This document shows, in pieces, positions 52,594-61,087 of a DNA stretch of 64,000 nt. Under the pieces are notes generated by a model. It made no database searches. It was not told the origin of the DNA and saw only the letters and a program-made list of their open reading frames with translations. Made by a program: the position numbers and the translations under genes. Source of the DNA: an uncultured Pelagibacteraceae bacterium (lineage in GTDB: Bacteria; Pseudomonadota; Alphaproteobacteria; Pelagibacterales; Pelagibacteraceae); contig CABZXO010000001.1 in NCBI GenBank assembly GCA_902529645.1, forward strand, positions 1 to 64,000, read 5' to 3'. Numbering within the stretch: position 1 is the first letter of the stretch; each line of letters begins with the position of its first letter.

Positions 52594-52914
52594 ATGTCTA
52601 TATTAGAAAAATATAGTGCTGCAATAAAAAATAAAGATGAAGCAGTGATGAATGATCTTTTGCATGATGATTTTAAATTCACAATGCATAAGTCAGGAAA
52701 TGTTTTAGGCAAAAGTGATGTTATCAAATGGGCAATGAGCGGCGACATAAATCAAGATAAAGTAAGAGTTGTTTATGAAAATGATGAAGTTGGTGTTCAT
52801 CATTCATTTGTTACTTTTGATGATGGAAATGTAGAGGCTGTAATGGCAGTTTATAAATATGATAATGGAAAAATTGTTAGTTTAGAAACTGGTGCCACAC
52901 CTATGCCAAAGTAA
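52594..52914 (+). CDS. NTF2-like/SnoaL-like small protein
   Basis: The 106-residue protein has an NTF2-like pattern: ILEKYSAAIKNKDEAVMNDLLHDDFKFTMHKSGNVLGKSDVIKWAM, then VVYENDEVGVHHSFVTFDDGNVEAVMAVYKYDNGKIVSLE, typical of SnoaL-like and ketosteroid-isomerase-like folds. The function is open. It lies in the small-protein operon with a GAAAGGA ribosome site, and its stop abuts the GTG of the next gene. Confidence 0.75.
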   Translation: MSILEKYSAAIKNKDEAVMNDLLHDDFKFTMHKSGNVLGKSDVIKWAMSGDINQDKVRVVYENDEVGVHHSFVTFDDGNVEAVMAVYKYDNGKIVSLETGATPMPK

Positions 52915-53505
52915 GTGAGTAGTATTGATTTTTATTTTTCGATAGGAAGTACTTACACTTATCTTTCTGTAACTAGAATACTTGATGTTGAAAAACAACA
53001 TCAAGTAAAATTTAATTGGAAACCCTTTTCAGTTAGAGCAATTATGAAGGAAATGAATAATATCCCATTTCCAAAAGATAAAATCAATAAAGTCAATTAC
53101 ATGTGGAGAGATATTGAAAGACGAGCAGAAGGATATGGTTTTTTTGCTAAGACACCAGTTCCCTACCCTCTATCTGAATTCGATTTAGCAAATCAAATAG
53201 CAATCCTTGGTTTTGAAAAAGGCTGGGGAGAAAAATTTGTAATGCTGACTTATAAAAAATGGTTCCAAGAAGGCAAAGAACCTGCAATTGAACCTAGCCT
53301 TTCTGAGGTTTGTACTGAATTAAATTTAAATAAAGATGAAATAATATCAGATGCAAAATCAGAAAATATAGAGGTAAAATATAACGAAAACACAAATTCA
53401 GCTCGTGAAAATAAAATTTTTGGTAGTCCATCTTTTATAGTGAATAATGAAATTTTCTGGGGAGATGATAGAATGGAAGATGCTATTAAATGGTCTCTTA
53501 AATAA
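52915..53505 (+). CDS. DsbA-fold 2-hydroxychromene-2-carboxylate isomerase-like protein
   Basis: This 196-residue protein begins at a GTG directly after the previous stop. The start SSIDFYFSIGSTYTYLSVTRI and the end IFGSPSFIVNNEIFWGDDRMEDAIKW are the standard signatures of HCCA isomerases, a DsbA/GST-kappa-fold family that uses glutathione in aromatic breakdown. The active-site Ser of the family is likely in the first motif. No aromatic-pathway genes are nearby, so the natural substrate is unclear. It is the last gene of the small-protein run. Confidence 0.85.
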   Translation: MSSIDFYFSIGSTYTYLSVTRILDVEKQHQVKFNWKPFSVRAIMKEMNNIPFPKDKINKVNYMWRDIERRAEGYGFFAKTPVPYPLSEFDLANQIAILGFEKGWGEKFVMLTYKKWFQEGKEPAIEPSLSEVCTELNLNKDEIISDAKSENIEVKYNENTNSARENKIFGSPSFIVNNEIFWGDDRMEDAIKWSLK

Positions 53506-53543
53506 TTCTATATATTCTCTCAAAATTCATTTAAAGTCATTGT

Positions 53544-53876
53544 ATGAGTTTTGCTAGTTCATACTTATTTTTAGGTATTGCGGTATTTTTAGGTGTAACT
53601 TCTAATAGTTTTGCAAAAAGTGCTGAGGGTTTTACACTTCTTGTTCCAAGCATAATTACAGCAATTACAATTGTGTTGTGTATGTATGCACTTTCATTAG
53701 TAATGAAAAATATTCCTATGGGAATTACTTACGCCTCTTTTGCGGGACTTACAATTATAGCGACAGTCATTGTTGGTGTAATTAAATATAATCAAGTTCC
53801 AAATTTATATTCTATGATAGGCCTAGCATTTATTATAGTTGGGGTATTAATGGTAAATTTATTAGGAAATCAATAA
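53544..53876 (+). CDS. SMR-family (EmrE-like) membrane transporter, first of a pair
   Basis: A 110-residue protein with four helices and SMR motifs: YLFLGIAVFLGVTSNSFAKSAEGFT (the usual YLxxAIxxEVxGTxxLKxSxGFT, but with Thr-Ser in place of the key Glu-Val), IPMGITYASFAGLTII and a fourth helix. The conserved Glu14 of EmrE appears absent, so drug/proton antiport is uncertain. The second SMR gene starts two bases later. Such pairs often form heterodimers. Confidence 0.85.
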   Translation: MSFASSYLFLGIAVFLGVTSNSFAKSAEGFTLLVPSIITAITIVLCMYALSLVMKNIPMGITYASFAGLTIIATVIVGVIKYNQVPNLYSMIGLAFIIVGVLMVNLLGNQ

Positions 53877-53877
53877 T

Positions 53878-54213
53878 ATGAAACCTTTGTTGGGTTATTT
53901 ATTTTTAGCTTTAGGTATTTCTTTTGGAATTGCATCCAATAGCTTAGCCAAAATTTCTGAAGGATTTACAAAATTAACTCCTTCTGTTTTATGCATTCTA
54001 TTTATGTGTATTACAATGTTTTCAATTGCAAAGGCAATGCATGCTCTTCCAGTTGGTTTTGCTTATGCAACATATAGCGGGCTAACTGTAACGGGGGTTG
54101 TTCTATTTGCAGTATTAAAACTTAATCAGGTTCCAAATATTTACGGAATTGTAGGAATAATATTAATTATTGTTGGTGTAATTATGGTTAATTATCTTGG
54201 ACGGCTAAACTGA
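53878..54213 (+). CDS. SMR-family membrane transporter, second of a pair
   Basis: A 111-residue four-helix SMR protein, similar to its neighbour: YLFLALGISFGIASNSLAKISEGFT, LPVGFAYATYSGLTVTGVV and NQVPNIYGIVGIILIIVGVIMVNYLG. The position of the EmrE glutamate is again a non-acidic residue (Phe/Gly region). The two proteins probably act together. The 3' end overlaps the convergent DUF952 gene by 22 bp. Confidence 0.85.
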   Translation: MKPLLGYLFLALGISFGIASNSLAKISEGFTKLTPSVLCILFMCITMFSIAKAMHALPVGFAYATYSGLTVTGVVLFAVLKLNQVPNIYGIVGIILIIVGVIMVNYLGRLN

Positions 54214-54563
54214 TATTTTTTTAAAATCTCTGGAAGTATATGATTTCCATCATCATTTAATGGCAACTCAAACTCTTCCTCAACATTTGCAATGTCTAAA
54301 GGCGAATATAAATGAGGATACATATCTCCATTTGAAGCTTGTTCCCATAGTAAGTGCTCAAGTTTAAATGCATTCACTTTTAATAAAAATAAATTATCTT
54401 TTTTTGGATAATGTCTTCTTAGGGTTTCCTCTACTTGATCTTCCTCTGAGAAATGTATGTAACCGTCTTCAATATCTTTTTTTGATCCTCCATAGGTTCC
54501 AGTTTGTTTGGCTTTTTGCCATTCATCTTTATCAATAATTTTGAAAATAAACTCTAAATTCAT
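54192..54563 (-). CDS. DUF952 family protein
   Basis: This 123-residue protein fits DUF952: IFKIIDKDEWQKAKQTGTYGGSKKDIEDGYIHFSEEDQVEETLRRH and a middle LLKVNAFKLEHLLWEQ with a YPHLYSPLDIANV end, a set of conserved His, Ser and Pro residues. The family is related to small ADP-ribose-binding or glutathione-transferase-adjacent folds, with no firm function. It follows the DUF924 gene by one base. Confidence 0.85.
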   Translation of the reverse strand: MNLEFIFKIIDKDEWQKAKQTGTYGGSKKDIEDGYIHFSEEDQVEETLRRHYPKKDNLFLLKVNAFKLEHLLWEQASNGDMYPHLYSPLDIANVEEEFELPLNDDGNHILPEILKKYQFSRPR

Positions 54564-54564
54564 T

Positions 54565-55128
54565 TTACCAGGAAGAGTTTGGACCTTTTAAGAATTCTTT
54601 TTCTTCTTCAGTAGATTCTCGTCCTAAAGTTTCATTTCTATGTGGATATCTATGAAATAATCTAATAGCTTTTGTATGATCCTGCCAAAACTTTTTAATT
54701 TTATTATATTCTTCATGCTCTCTTAAATATTTATTTAATAAATAATATGCCATTTCGTGATCACTAATTTCCTCACTATGAATTAAAGGTAATAGCATAA
54801 AAAATCTTTGATCAACATTCATTGTTTCTAAATAACCAGAGTAAACTGCATCATTTACAATTAATCTTGTTTTTTGGTCCTGATCAAAAGCTCTTTTATT
54901 GCCTCTAAATAAATTTCGGGAAAACTGATCAAACAAAATTACAAGAGCTAGACAGCTCATTGGGTTATCTTGCCAATCATCATACTCATTATTACATGCA
55001 AGCTCATAATCTTTTTGAAAATTTTCTCTGATTTTTTTATCAAAGATGTCATCTTTTTTGAAACGCAATTCAAAAGGGGTTTCTTTAAACCAAAAATCTA
55101 AAATAACTTGTGCTCTTTCTGGTATCAT
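54565..55128 (-). CDS. DUF924 family protein
   Basis: A 187-residue helical (TPR-like) protein of the DUF924 family: ILDFWFKETPFELRFKKDDIFDKKIRENF, then ALVILFDQFSRNLFRGNKRAF (the family signature LDQFPRNxxRG) and a closing HRYPHRNETLGRESTEEEKEFL. Its function is unknown. The start overlaps the inositol-monophosphatase-like gene by four bases, and DUF952 follows directly, so all three are one operon. Confidence 0.9.
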   Translation of the reverse strand: MIPERAQVILDFWFKETPFELRFKKDDIFDKKIRENFQKDYELACNNEYDDWQDNPMSCLALVILFDQFSRNLFRGNKRAFDQDQKTRLIVNDAVYSGYLETMNVDQRFFMLLPLIHSEEISDHEMAYYLLNKYLREHEEYNKIKKFWQDHTKAIRLFHRYPHRNETLGRESTEEEKEFLKGPNSSW

Positions 55129-55931
55129 TTAGAGACTGGTTTCAATAATTTTAGAAAATTATTATGAATTTTTTTATTTGAAGAAACTAAGATATTTCCA
55201 GCGTTAGCGGCATCTCTATTATCCCAAGTACTAATGGTACCACCTGCTGCCTTAATAATTGGTATAAGTGGGTGAATATCCCAAATTTTATTTGAGCACT
55301 GTATTACTATGTCTACTCTTCCTTCTGCTAAGTGAGAATAACTTAAAGCATCACTGCATGGAAATTGCATTAATTTTAAAATTTTTGGAATTTTTTTTTG
55401 TTTGTTTAATGACAACCACCCATGAAATGCTCCAGAAACCTTTACATTTTTAAATGTAGCTTTTTTATTTACTGATAATTTTTTCTTTTTTCCTTCAGCA
55501 ACAACATAGGCAAGTTTATCAGAATAATTTAAATAATATTTTTTAAGAACTGGAAAGTTTGCTAATCCCAGAATTGGCGTTCCTTTAAAATTTAATGAAA
55601 TTAAGTTACTCCAAGTTGGGTTTCCTATAACGTAGGATCTTGTTCCATCTATAGGGTCAATTACCCAAGTATAATCACTTTTAGAACTTGTTGAACCATA
55701 TTCTTCACCAATAACTTGGTGTGAAGGAAATTTTTTTTTAATCTTTGCGCGTATAAATTTTTCAAAGGCTCTGTCTGAAGTAGTTACTGGATCATAACCT
55801 TTACCTTTGAGCTTGTTGGATACTTTAAAGGTTCTGTTCAATTTTAAATTATAGAACTTGGTTAAATCCTTTGCTAATTGATTTAAAAAACTAGCGTATA
55901 TAGGGTATTTTTTTCTATCAAAATTAATCAC
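55125..55931 (-). CDS. inositol monophosphatase-family phosphatase, HisN-like
   Basis: This 268-residue Mg/Li-sensitive-type phosphatase has E76-E77 in GEEYG, the metal motif DPIDGTRSY at 92-100 (D92, D95), and a C-terminal IWDIHPLIPIIKAAGG that supplies the last metal Asp. Members include inositol monophosphatase, the bacterial histidinol-phosphatase HisN, and 3'-phosphoadenosine phosphatases. The sequence is closest in pattern to HisN (DPIDGTRSY, GNPTWSNLI), but no histidine genes are adjacent. It is the first gene of the operon with DUF924 and DUF952. Confidence 0.85.
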   Translation of the reverse strand: MINFDRKKYPIYASFLNQLAKDLTKFYNLKLNRTFKVSNKLKGKGYDPVTTSDRAFEKFIRAKIKKKFPSHQVIGEEYGSTSSKSDYTWVIDPIDGTRSYVIGNPTWSNLISLNFKGTPILGLANFPVLKKYYLNYSDKLAYVVAEGKKKKLSVNKKATFKNVKVSGAFHGWLSLNKQKKIPKILKLMQFPCSDALSYSHLAEGRVDIVIQCSNKIWDIHPLIPIIKAAGGTISTWDNRDAANAGNILVSSNKKIHNNFLKLLKPVSK

Positions 55932-55998
55932 ACAGAACTCTTACTATTTAATTTATGTTGATTAAAGTTAAATTTTAAATAATCCTCAGGTAGCAGTT

Positions 55999-57102
55999 AT
56001 GAAAATTGAGCTAAATCAAAATAAGGTTTTTTACAATAATGGTTCCGAAAAAAAAGAAATTCACCCATTTTGGTTACGTGAAAGAGTAAATGGTGAAGAA
56101 TACTTAGATAAGGGAACTCAACAGAGACTTTTCGATCCAACTTCTTTAAGTAATAATATTTCAATAAATAAAGCAAATATTAATGAAAACTATTTGGAAA
56201 TTGATTTTAATGATGGTGTTAGTTTTAAACTAGAAATTGATAAAATTGCTTTAGAGTTTTCTAAAGAAGATATTGTTATTAAATCAATAGAAAAAGCTAA
56301 ATGGGACTCAAGACTTAAAAATATTAAAAAATTTCAGTTTCAAGAAGATTTTTATGAAAGTAGAGAAATGCATGATTTGCTTGTTTCTTTTTATAAATAT
56401 GGATTTGTTATTATTAAAAATATTCCGACATCAAAAAACTTTATTGTAGAATTTGCAAACTCTATCGGGAGTGTTCGAAGAACAAATTTTGGAGAATATT
56501 TTGATGTTAAATCTAAACCAGACCCTAATGATCTTGCTTATACATCTTTAGCATTAGCTCCTCATACTGATAATCCTTATAGAAATCCTGTACCATGTAT
56601 TCAGTTATTGCATTGTATTGAAAGTAAAGTATCAGGAGGACTGTCATCTTTAGTTGATGGTTATACTGTTACGGAAGAATTAAGAAGTAAATTTCCAGAA
56701 TTTTATGATATTTTAACAGAAGTAAAAGTAAGATTTAAATTTGTAGATAAAGAAGTAATTCTTGAAAACATCTCTCCCTTAATAGAACTTAACGATGATA
56801 AAAGTTTTAAACAAGTTAGATTTAGTCCTAGATTAGACTACGTTCCAATTTTAGATAAAGAAAAATTAGATATTTATTATCAAGCAAGAAAGAAACTATC
56901 TGAAATGTATAATTCTGAGAAATATAGAATTGAATTTAAACTTGAGCCAAAAGACTTAATAATGATGGATAATCATCGGTTACTACATGGTAGAACATCT
57001 TATGAAACTAAAGAAGGTGAAAGATTTTTACAAGGTTGTTATATCGATTTTGACAGTACAGAAGGGAAACTAAGACATTTAAAAAGAAAGTTTAATCTTT
57101 AA
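55999..57102 (+). CDS. gamma-butyrobetaine hydroxylase-like 2-oxoglutarate/Fe(II) dioxygenase
   Basis: The 367-residue protein has an N-terminal GBBH-like (DUF971) domain (about 1-100; HPFWLRERV) and a TauD-type catalytic domain. Iron ligands are H189 and D191 in APHTDNPYRNP, and a distal His in NHRLLHGR near 335-340. The Arg that binds 2-oxoglutarate follows (GERFLQGCYID). This architecture belongs to gamma-butyrobetaine or trimethyllysine dioxygenases of carnitine metabolism. The real substrate could be another betaine-type compound; SAR11-like cells use several. Its end overlaps the convergent reductase gene by 11 bp. Confidence 0.88.
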   Translation: MKIELNQNKVFYNNGSEKKEIHPFWLRERVNGEEYLDKGTQQRLFDPTSLSNNISINKANINENYLEIDFNDGVSFKLEIDKIALEFSKEDIVIKSIEKAKWDSRLKNIKKFQFQEDFYESREMHDLLVSFYKYGFVIIKNIPTSKNFIVEFANSIGSVRRTNFGEYFDVKSKPDPNDLAYTSLALAPHTDNPYRNPVPCIQLLHCIESKVSGGLSSLVDGYTVTEELRSKFPEFYDILTEVKVRFKFVDKEVILENISPLIELNDDKSFKQVRFSPRLDYVPILDKEKLDIYYQARKKLSEMYNSEKYRIEFKLEPKDLIMMDNHRLLHGRTSYETKEGERFLQGCYIDFDSTEGKLRHLKRKFNL

Positions 57103-57679
57103 ATAACTTTTCTATTTGTGCCTCTGCATCACTTATTGATTTTTCATAATCTAATGCCATTTGATCTGCACTTACAATATCTACTTTTTCAATTCCAAAA
57201 AAATTAAGGATAAATTTTAACCAAGGAGTTAAGAAATCCTCAGAGCTGTTCAATTTGGTTCCTCCAGAGGTTATTACTAAATAGGCATGTTTATTTTTTA
57301 ATAATCCTTCTCTTCTCCCATTAGGTTTAAATCTAAATGTTTCTCCTATTCTTGCTGCTAAATCTGACCAAGCTTTAAGTGTTGCAGGAGGACCATAATT
57401 ATAAATAGGAGCTGAAATTATAATCACATCACTTTCTTTTAGCTCTTTTACTAATTTATCAGAAAGTTCGAACATTTTTTTGTGGTGCTCTGTCTGATCT
57501 TTTTCATCAATTTTCATACCCGACTCTGTTAGTCCGCTTACAAAAAACATTTCATCATCTAGATCACGATAAATCACCTCATCTCCAGGTTTTTTAATTT
57601 TCTCTAAAAGTTTTTTAGCAAGTGCACGAGAGGTTGATCCTTTTTTTCTAGCACTTGAGTCAATTTGATAAATCTTCAT
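57092..57679 (-). CDS. flavodoxin-fold FMN-dependent NAD(P)H reductase (AzoR-like)
   Basis: The 195-residue protein has a flavodoxin-like fold with the FMN phosphate loop near 8-18 (SSARKKGSTSRALAKKL), the APIYNYGPPATLKAWSDLAARIGETF segment typical of azoreductase and quinone-reductase proteins (MPxYNFxxPxxLKxWID), and a VITSGGT loop. It probably reduces quinones or azo compounds with NADH. It follows ccdA by nine bases. The physiological role is not apparent. Confidence 0.88.
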   Translation of the reverse strand: MKIYQIDSSARKKGSTSRALAKKLLEKIKKPGDEVIYRDLDDEMFFVSGLTESGMKIDEKDQTEHHKKMFELSDKLVKELKESDVIIISAPIYNYGPPATLKAWSDLAARIGETFRFKPNGRREGLLKNKHAYLVITSGGTKLNSSEDFLTPWLKFILNFFGIEKVDIVSADQMALDYEKSISDAEAQIEKLFKD

Positions 57680-57688
57680 TAATACCTT

Positions 57689-58396
57689 TTATCCGAATTT
57701 TTGCATAAAAGGAAAGATTTCAATTATATAAAATCCAATCGCTTGTAATTGATTGGTTAAGATTAAAATACCAGTTATTAAAAGAATAATTCCACCAATT
57801 TTTGATATTAAATTAATATTTTTCCTAAAATTCTTAGAAAATAATAAAAATCTTTGAATTAAATATCCTGATAAAACAAAAGGAATTGCAAGTCCTAATG
57901 AGTATAAAATTAATAATATGACTGCCCTTGTTAAGGTTTCTTCAATAGATGCTAAAGCTAAAATTGAACCTAAAATTGGACCAATGCATGGTGTCCAACC
58001 AAAACCAAAAGCAACACCGATTACATATGGAAAAAGAATATTTCTTGATTGTTTTGCATCAAATCTTTTTTCAAAATTTAAGTAGGGAATATTGATTATC
58101 CCAATTAATTGAAGAGAAAAAATTATTATAACTATTCCGGCAACAATTCTTAAAATTTCCGAATTTTGTAAAAGTGTTTGACCTAAAAATGACGCAGATG
58201 CTCCTAACAGAACAAAAACAGTTGAGAACCCTAAACAAAATAAAATTAATGGAAAAAAATTTATTTCTTTTTTATTTAAAATTTCTTGTAAGGATTGACC
58301 AGAAATATAAGAAATATATCCTGGTATTAGAGGTAATACACATGGAGACAAAAAACTTATAAGTCCTGCTCCAAAAGCAATTAAATACTCAAACAT
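57689..58396 (-). CDS. ccdA: cytochrome c biogenesis protein CcdA
   Basis: CcdA passes electrons across the inner membrane to keep periplasmic thioredoxin-like proteins reduced during cytochrome c maturation. The 235-residue protein has six hydrophobic segments and the two key cysteines in SPCVLPLIPGYISYISG (C near 18) and GWTPCIGPILGSIL (C near 137). Its ATG is next to the stop codon of ppc with no gap, so they are cotranscribed. No thioredoxin partner lies beside it. Confidence 0.92.
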   Translation of the reverse strand: MFEYLIAFGAGLISFLSPCVLPLIPGYISYISGQSLQEILNKKEINFFPLILFCLGFSTVFVLLGASASFLGQTLLQNSEILRIVAGIVIIIFSLQLIGIINIPYLNFEKRFDAKQSRNILFPYVIGVAFGFGWTPCIGPILGSILALASIEETLTRAVILLILYSLGLAIPFVLSGYLIQRFLLFSKNFRKNINLISKIGGIILLITGILILTNQLQAIGFYIIEIFPFMQKFG

Positions 58397-61087
58397 TTAT
58401 CCAGTATTTTTCATTGCAGCAGATATACCTGCTATAGATGTCATTAAAGCATCATCAAGAAATTTTTTATCTAACTTTTTGTATTTTTTATTTGTTAATT
58501 TATTCATTATATTTGCCTGTAAAATGTTTAACATCTCTGTATAATTGCTCCTAATAAACAGTGCTTTTCTAAATTTTTTTCTTTCTTTTATCACCTCCCT
58601 TGGAGTTATTTTATTATGCAATTTGACCAGTGCATCAAATTGATATCTTAATTTTTTACCAATTCTCCTTAATGGGGCATCAGCCAAATTATTTTCATAA
58701 ATAACTGATATTTCTGGATCAACTTTTGAAATTACCATGTCTAAAATATCCATAGTCGAAACAAAATATGGCCAGTTTTTTTCCATGTCCATCATAGTAT
58801 TTTTAAATTTTTTAATTGATCCATATCTCAAAGCCTCTGTTGTTCCTAACCAAGCTGGTAACATCAGTCTAATTTGTGTCCAAGCAAATACCCATGGTAT
58901 AGCTCTTAAACCTTTAATATTATCAACATTTTTCCTTTTTGTTGGTCTTGACCCTATAGCTAACTTTCCAAGAGATTTGTGAGGTGTGACTGTTTTAAAG
59001 TATCTAATAAAGTCTTCACTTTGATTTAAATATTTCCTATAAGCAGATGTTGAAATTTCAGACATGCTATGAATTAACTCTCGCCACTTAGGCTTTGATC
59101 TTGGAGGTGGGTTTAAAGAAGCATCCATAACCGCTCCGATGTAGCTACAAAGATTGTATTCAGCTAAAGGTTTGTATCCATATTTTTGTTGAATTACTTC
59201 TCCCTGATCAGTAATTCTAATTTTTCCATTTACAGTTCCAGCTGGTTGGGATTTTAATGTTGCCTGAATCGGACCACCTCCTCTTCCTGGAGATCCCCCT
59301 CTTCCATGAAAGAAAACTAAATCAAACTTATATTTTTTTGCTAGACCTCTTAATTCCTCTTGAAGTTTGTATTGATGCCAACTAGCTGACAATTTGCCTG
59401 CATCTTTACTAGAGTCTGAATATCCAATCATTACTTCTTGCTTAGCGCTTGTCATTTTTCTATACCAAGAAAGTTTGAATAAATTTTTCATAACGCTATT
59501 TGCATTTTTTAGATCATCTAAAGTTTCAAAAAGTGGAACAACCCTTAAAAAATTCTTTATTTTTGCTTGTATTTGTAAAAAATATACAGACAGAATATCA
59601 GATGCAGTAGAAGTCATTGATATAACATAGGCGCCTAAACATTCGTTAGGAGTTTTTGATATCTGCTTAAATGTGTTCCAGACTTCCTTGTTTTCTTTGT
59701 TAGTTATTTTTGTTCTATCGACAAAGTAATTTTTTTCTTTAATTAATTTATTCAATAATTTTATTTTTTCTTTTTCACTTAATAAATTATATTTAATGTT
59801 ATATTTTTTTTTAAAAAGTTCATTTAGAAGCTTGCTATGTCGATCTGCTTCTTGTCTTATATCTAATCTAGCAAGATTAATACCAAAACATCTTACTCTT
59901 CTCATTAAGTCTAGTAAATCCGCGTTTGCAATATGGTCTTCTCTATTTAATTTTAAAGAATTTCTTACCTCTCTTAATGGAAGAGTAATTTCATATTTAT
60001 TTTGTATCAATTTCTTTTCATCCAGATACGAATTATTATTTAAATGATTTTCAATTAGCTGATGTGTTAATCTTACTTTATTTCTAATAGGTCTTAAGAA
60101 TACTCTATATGGCTCAAAACTACTTCCTGTTATTTTTTTAATTTTTGTCGAACATTCTTCCATTGATAAATCTTGTATTAATTTTGTAAGTTCTTTGTCG
60201 TATAATTTTGCGGCTTGCCATCGAGAAAATAACAAAACTTTCTTTGTGACTTCAGCAGTCACATTTGGATTTCCATCTCTATCTCCTCCCATCCAGGATC
60301 CAAATTGAATAGGATTAAAGTCTCTAGGTAAATCTTTCTTTAAATTTTTTCTAAATATATCGTTAAGTCTCTTATAAACCTTAGGTATTGTATCCCATAA
60401 ACTATCTTCAATTACTGCTAAACCCCATCTTGCCTCATCTAGTGGAGAAGGTTTAGTCCTCTTAAGTTCATCTGTTTTCCATATTATAGCAATTTCTGAA
60501 TATAACTGTCTGTCTAATTCGATAATCTTGGATGGATATTTTTTATACAAGTGCCTTTGTTCCAGTATATTAATTAAATTTGCGTATTTTTGAATTAAGG
60601 TTCTTCTTTTTACTTCTGTTGGATGTGCAGTTAAAACAATTCCAATATCAAGTTCTGTTGCTTGTTTATAAATTTTTTTGTCAGCAATTTTTTTATTTTT
60701 AAAAAGACCTTCAATTAAATCCTCAATAAATAAATTTTGATTTTTGTTTTTAAAATATGGATTTTCATATTCATTTAGCTTCCTTGAAGCATCAATTGAC
60801 TCTGCGAGATTTAATAAATTCAAAATGTGTGAAAATGCTCTTGTTAACTTGAATGTATTTTCTGGTGAAAGTTTTTTAACTTCTGTAGATATTTTGGAAA
60901 AAACTTTACTTTTATTTTTGTCTCTTAGAGTATTTTTGGACAATAATCTAAATTTTTCAACAATATTAAAAAAGATTTGTCCCTCTTGGTCTTTTATAAC
61001 TTTACCAAGAAAAGTACCTAATAATCTAAAATCATCTCTTAAAAGCTTTGTAGGTATTCGTTCATAGTAAAGATCTCTTTTCTTCAT
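58397..61087 (-). CDS. ppc: phosphoenolpyruvate carboxylase
   Basis: PEPC converts PEP and bicarbonate to oxaloacetate, refilling the TCA cycle. The 896-residue length is normal. Catalytic motifs appear in order: VLTAHPTEVKRRTL (His155), GSWMGGDRDGNPN, GYSDSSKDAG, FFHGRGGSPGRGGGP with QPAGTVNGKIRITDQGE, and a C-terminal SIAGISAAMKNTG (usually QNTG; here KNTG). The start overlaps the end of the SMP-30 gene upstream by 26 bp, which links the genes in one leftward run with the sugar-acid operon. Direct anaplerotic CO2 fixation is expected in a small heterotroph with limited glycolysis. Confidence 0.97.
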   Translation of the reverse strand: MKKRDLYYERIPTKLLRDDFRLLGTFLGKVIKDQEGQIFFNIVEKFRLLSKNTLRDKNKSKVFSKISTEVKKLSPENTFKLTRAFSHILNLLNLAESIDASRKLNEYENPYFKNKNQNLFIEDLIEGLFKNKKIADKKIYKQATELDIGIVLTAHPTEVKRRTLIQKYANLINILEQRHLYKKYPSKIIELDRQLYSEIAIIWKTDELKRTKPSPLDEARWGLAVIEDSLWDTIPKVYKRLNDIFRKNLKKDLPRDFNPIQFGSWMGGDRDGNPNVTAEVTKKVLLFSRWQAAKLYDKELTKLIQDLSMEECSTKIKKITGSSFEPYRVFLRPIRNKVRLTHQLIENHLNNNSYLDEKKLIQNKYEITLPLREVRNSLKLNREDHIANADLLDLMRRVRCFGINLARLDIRQEADRHSKLLNELFKKKYNIKYNLLSEKEKIKLLNKLIKEKNYFVDRTKITNKENKEVWNTFKQISKTPNECLGAYVISMTSTASDILSVYFLQIQAKIKNFLRVVPLFETLDDLKNANSVMKNLFKLSWYRKMTSAKQEVMIGYSDSSKDAGKLSASWHQYKLQEELRGLAKKYKFDLVFFHGRGGSPGRGGGPIQATLKSQPAGTVNGKIRITDQGEVIQQKYGYKPLAEYNLCSYIGAVMDASLNPPPRSKPKWRELIHSMSEISTSAYRKYLNQSEDFIRYFKTVTPHKSLGKLAIGSRPTKRKNVDNIKGLRAIPWVFAWTQIRLMLPAWLGTTEALRYGSIKKFKNTMMDMEKNWPYFVSTMDILDMVISKVDPEISVIYENNLADAPLRRIGKKLRYQFDALVKLHNKITPREVIKERKKFRKALFIRSNYTEMLNILQANIMNKLTNKKYKKLDKKFLDDALMTSIAGISAAMKNTG

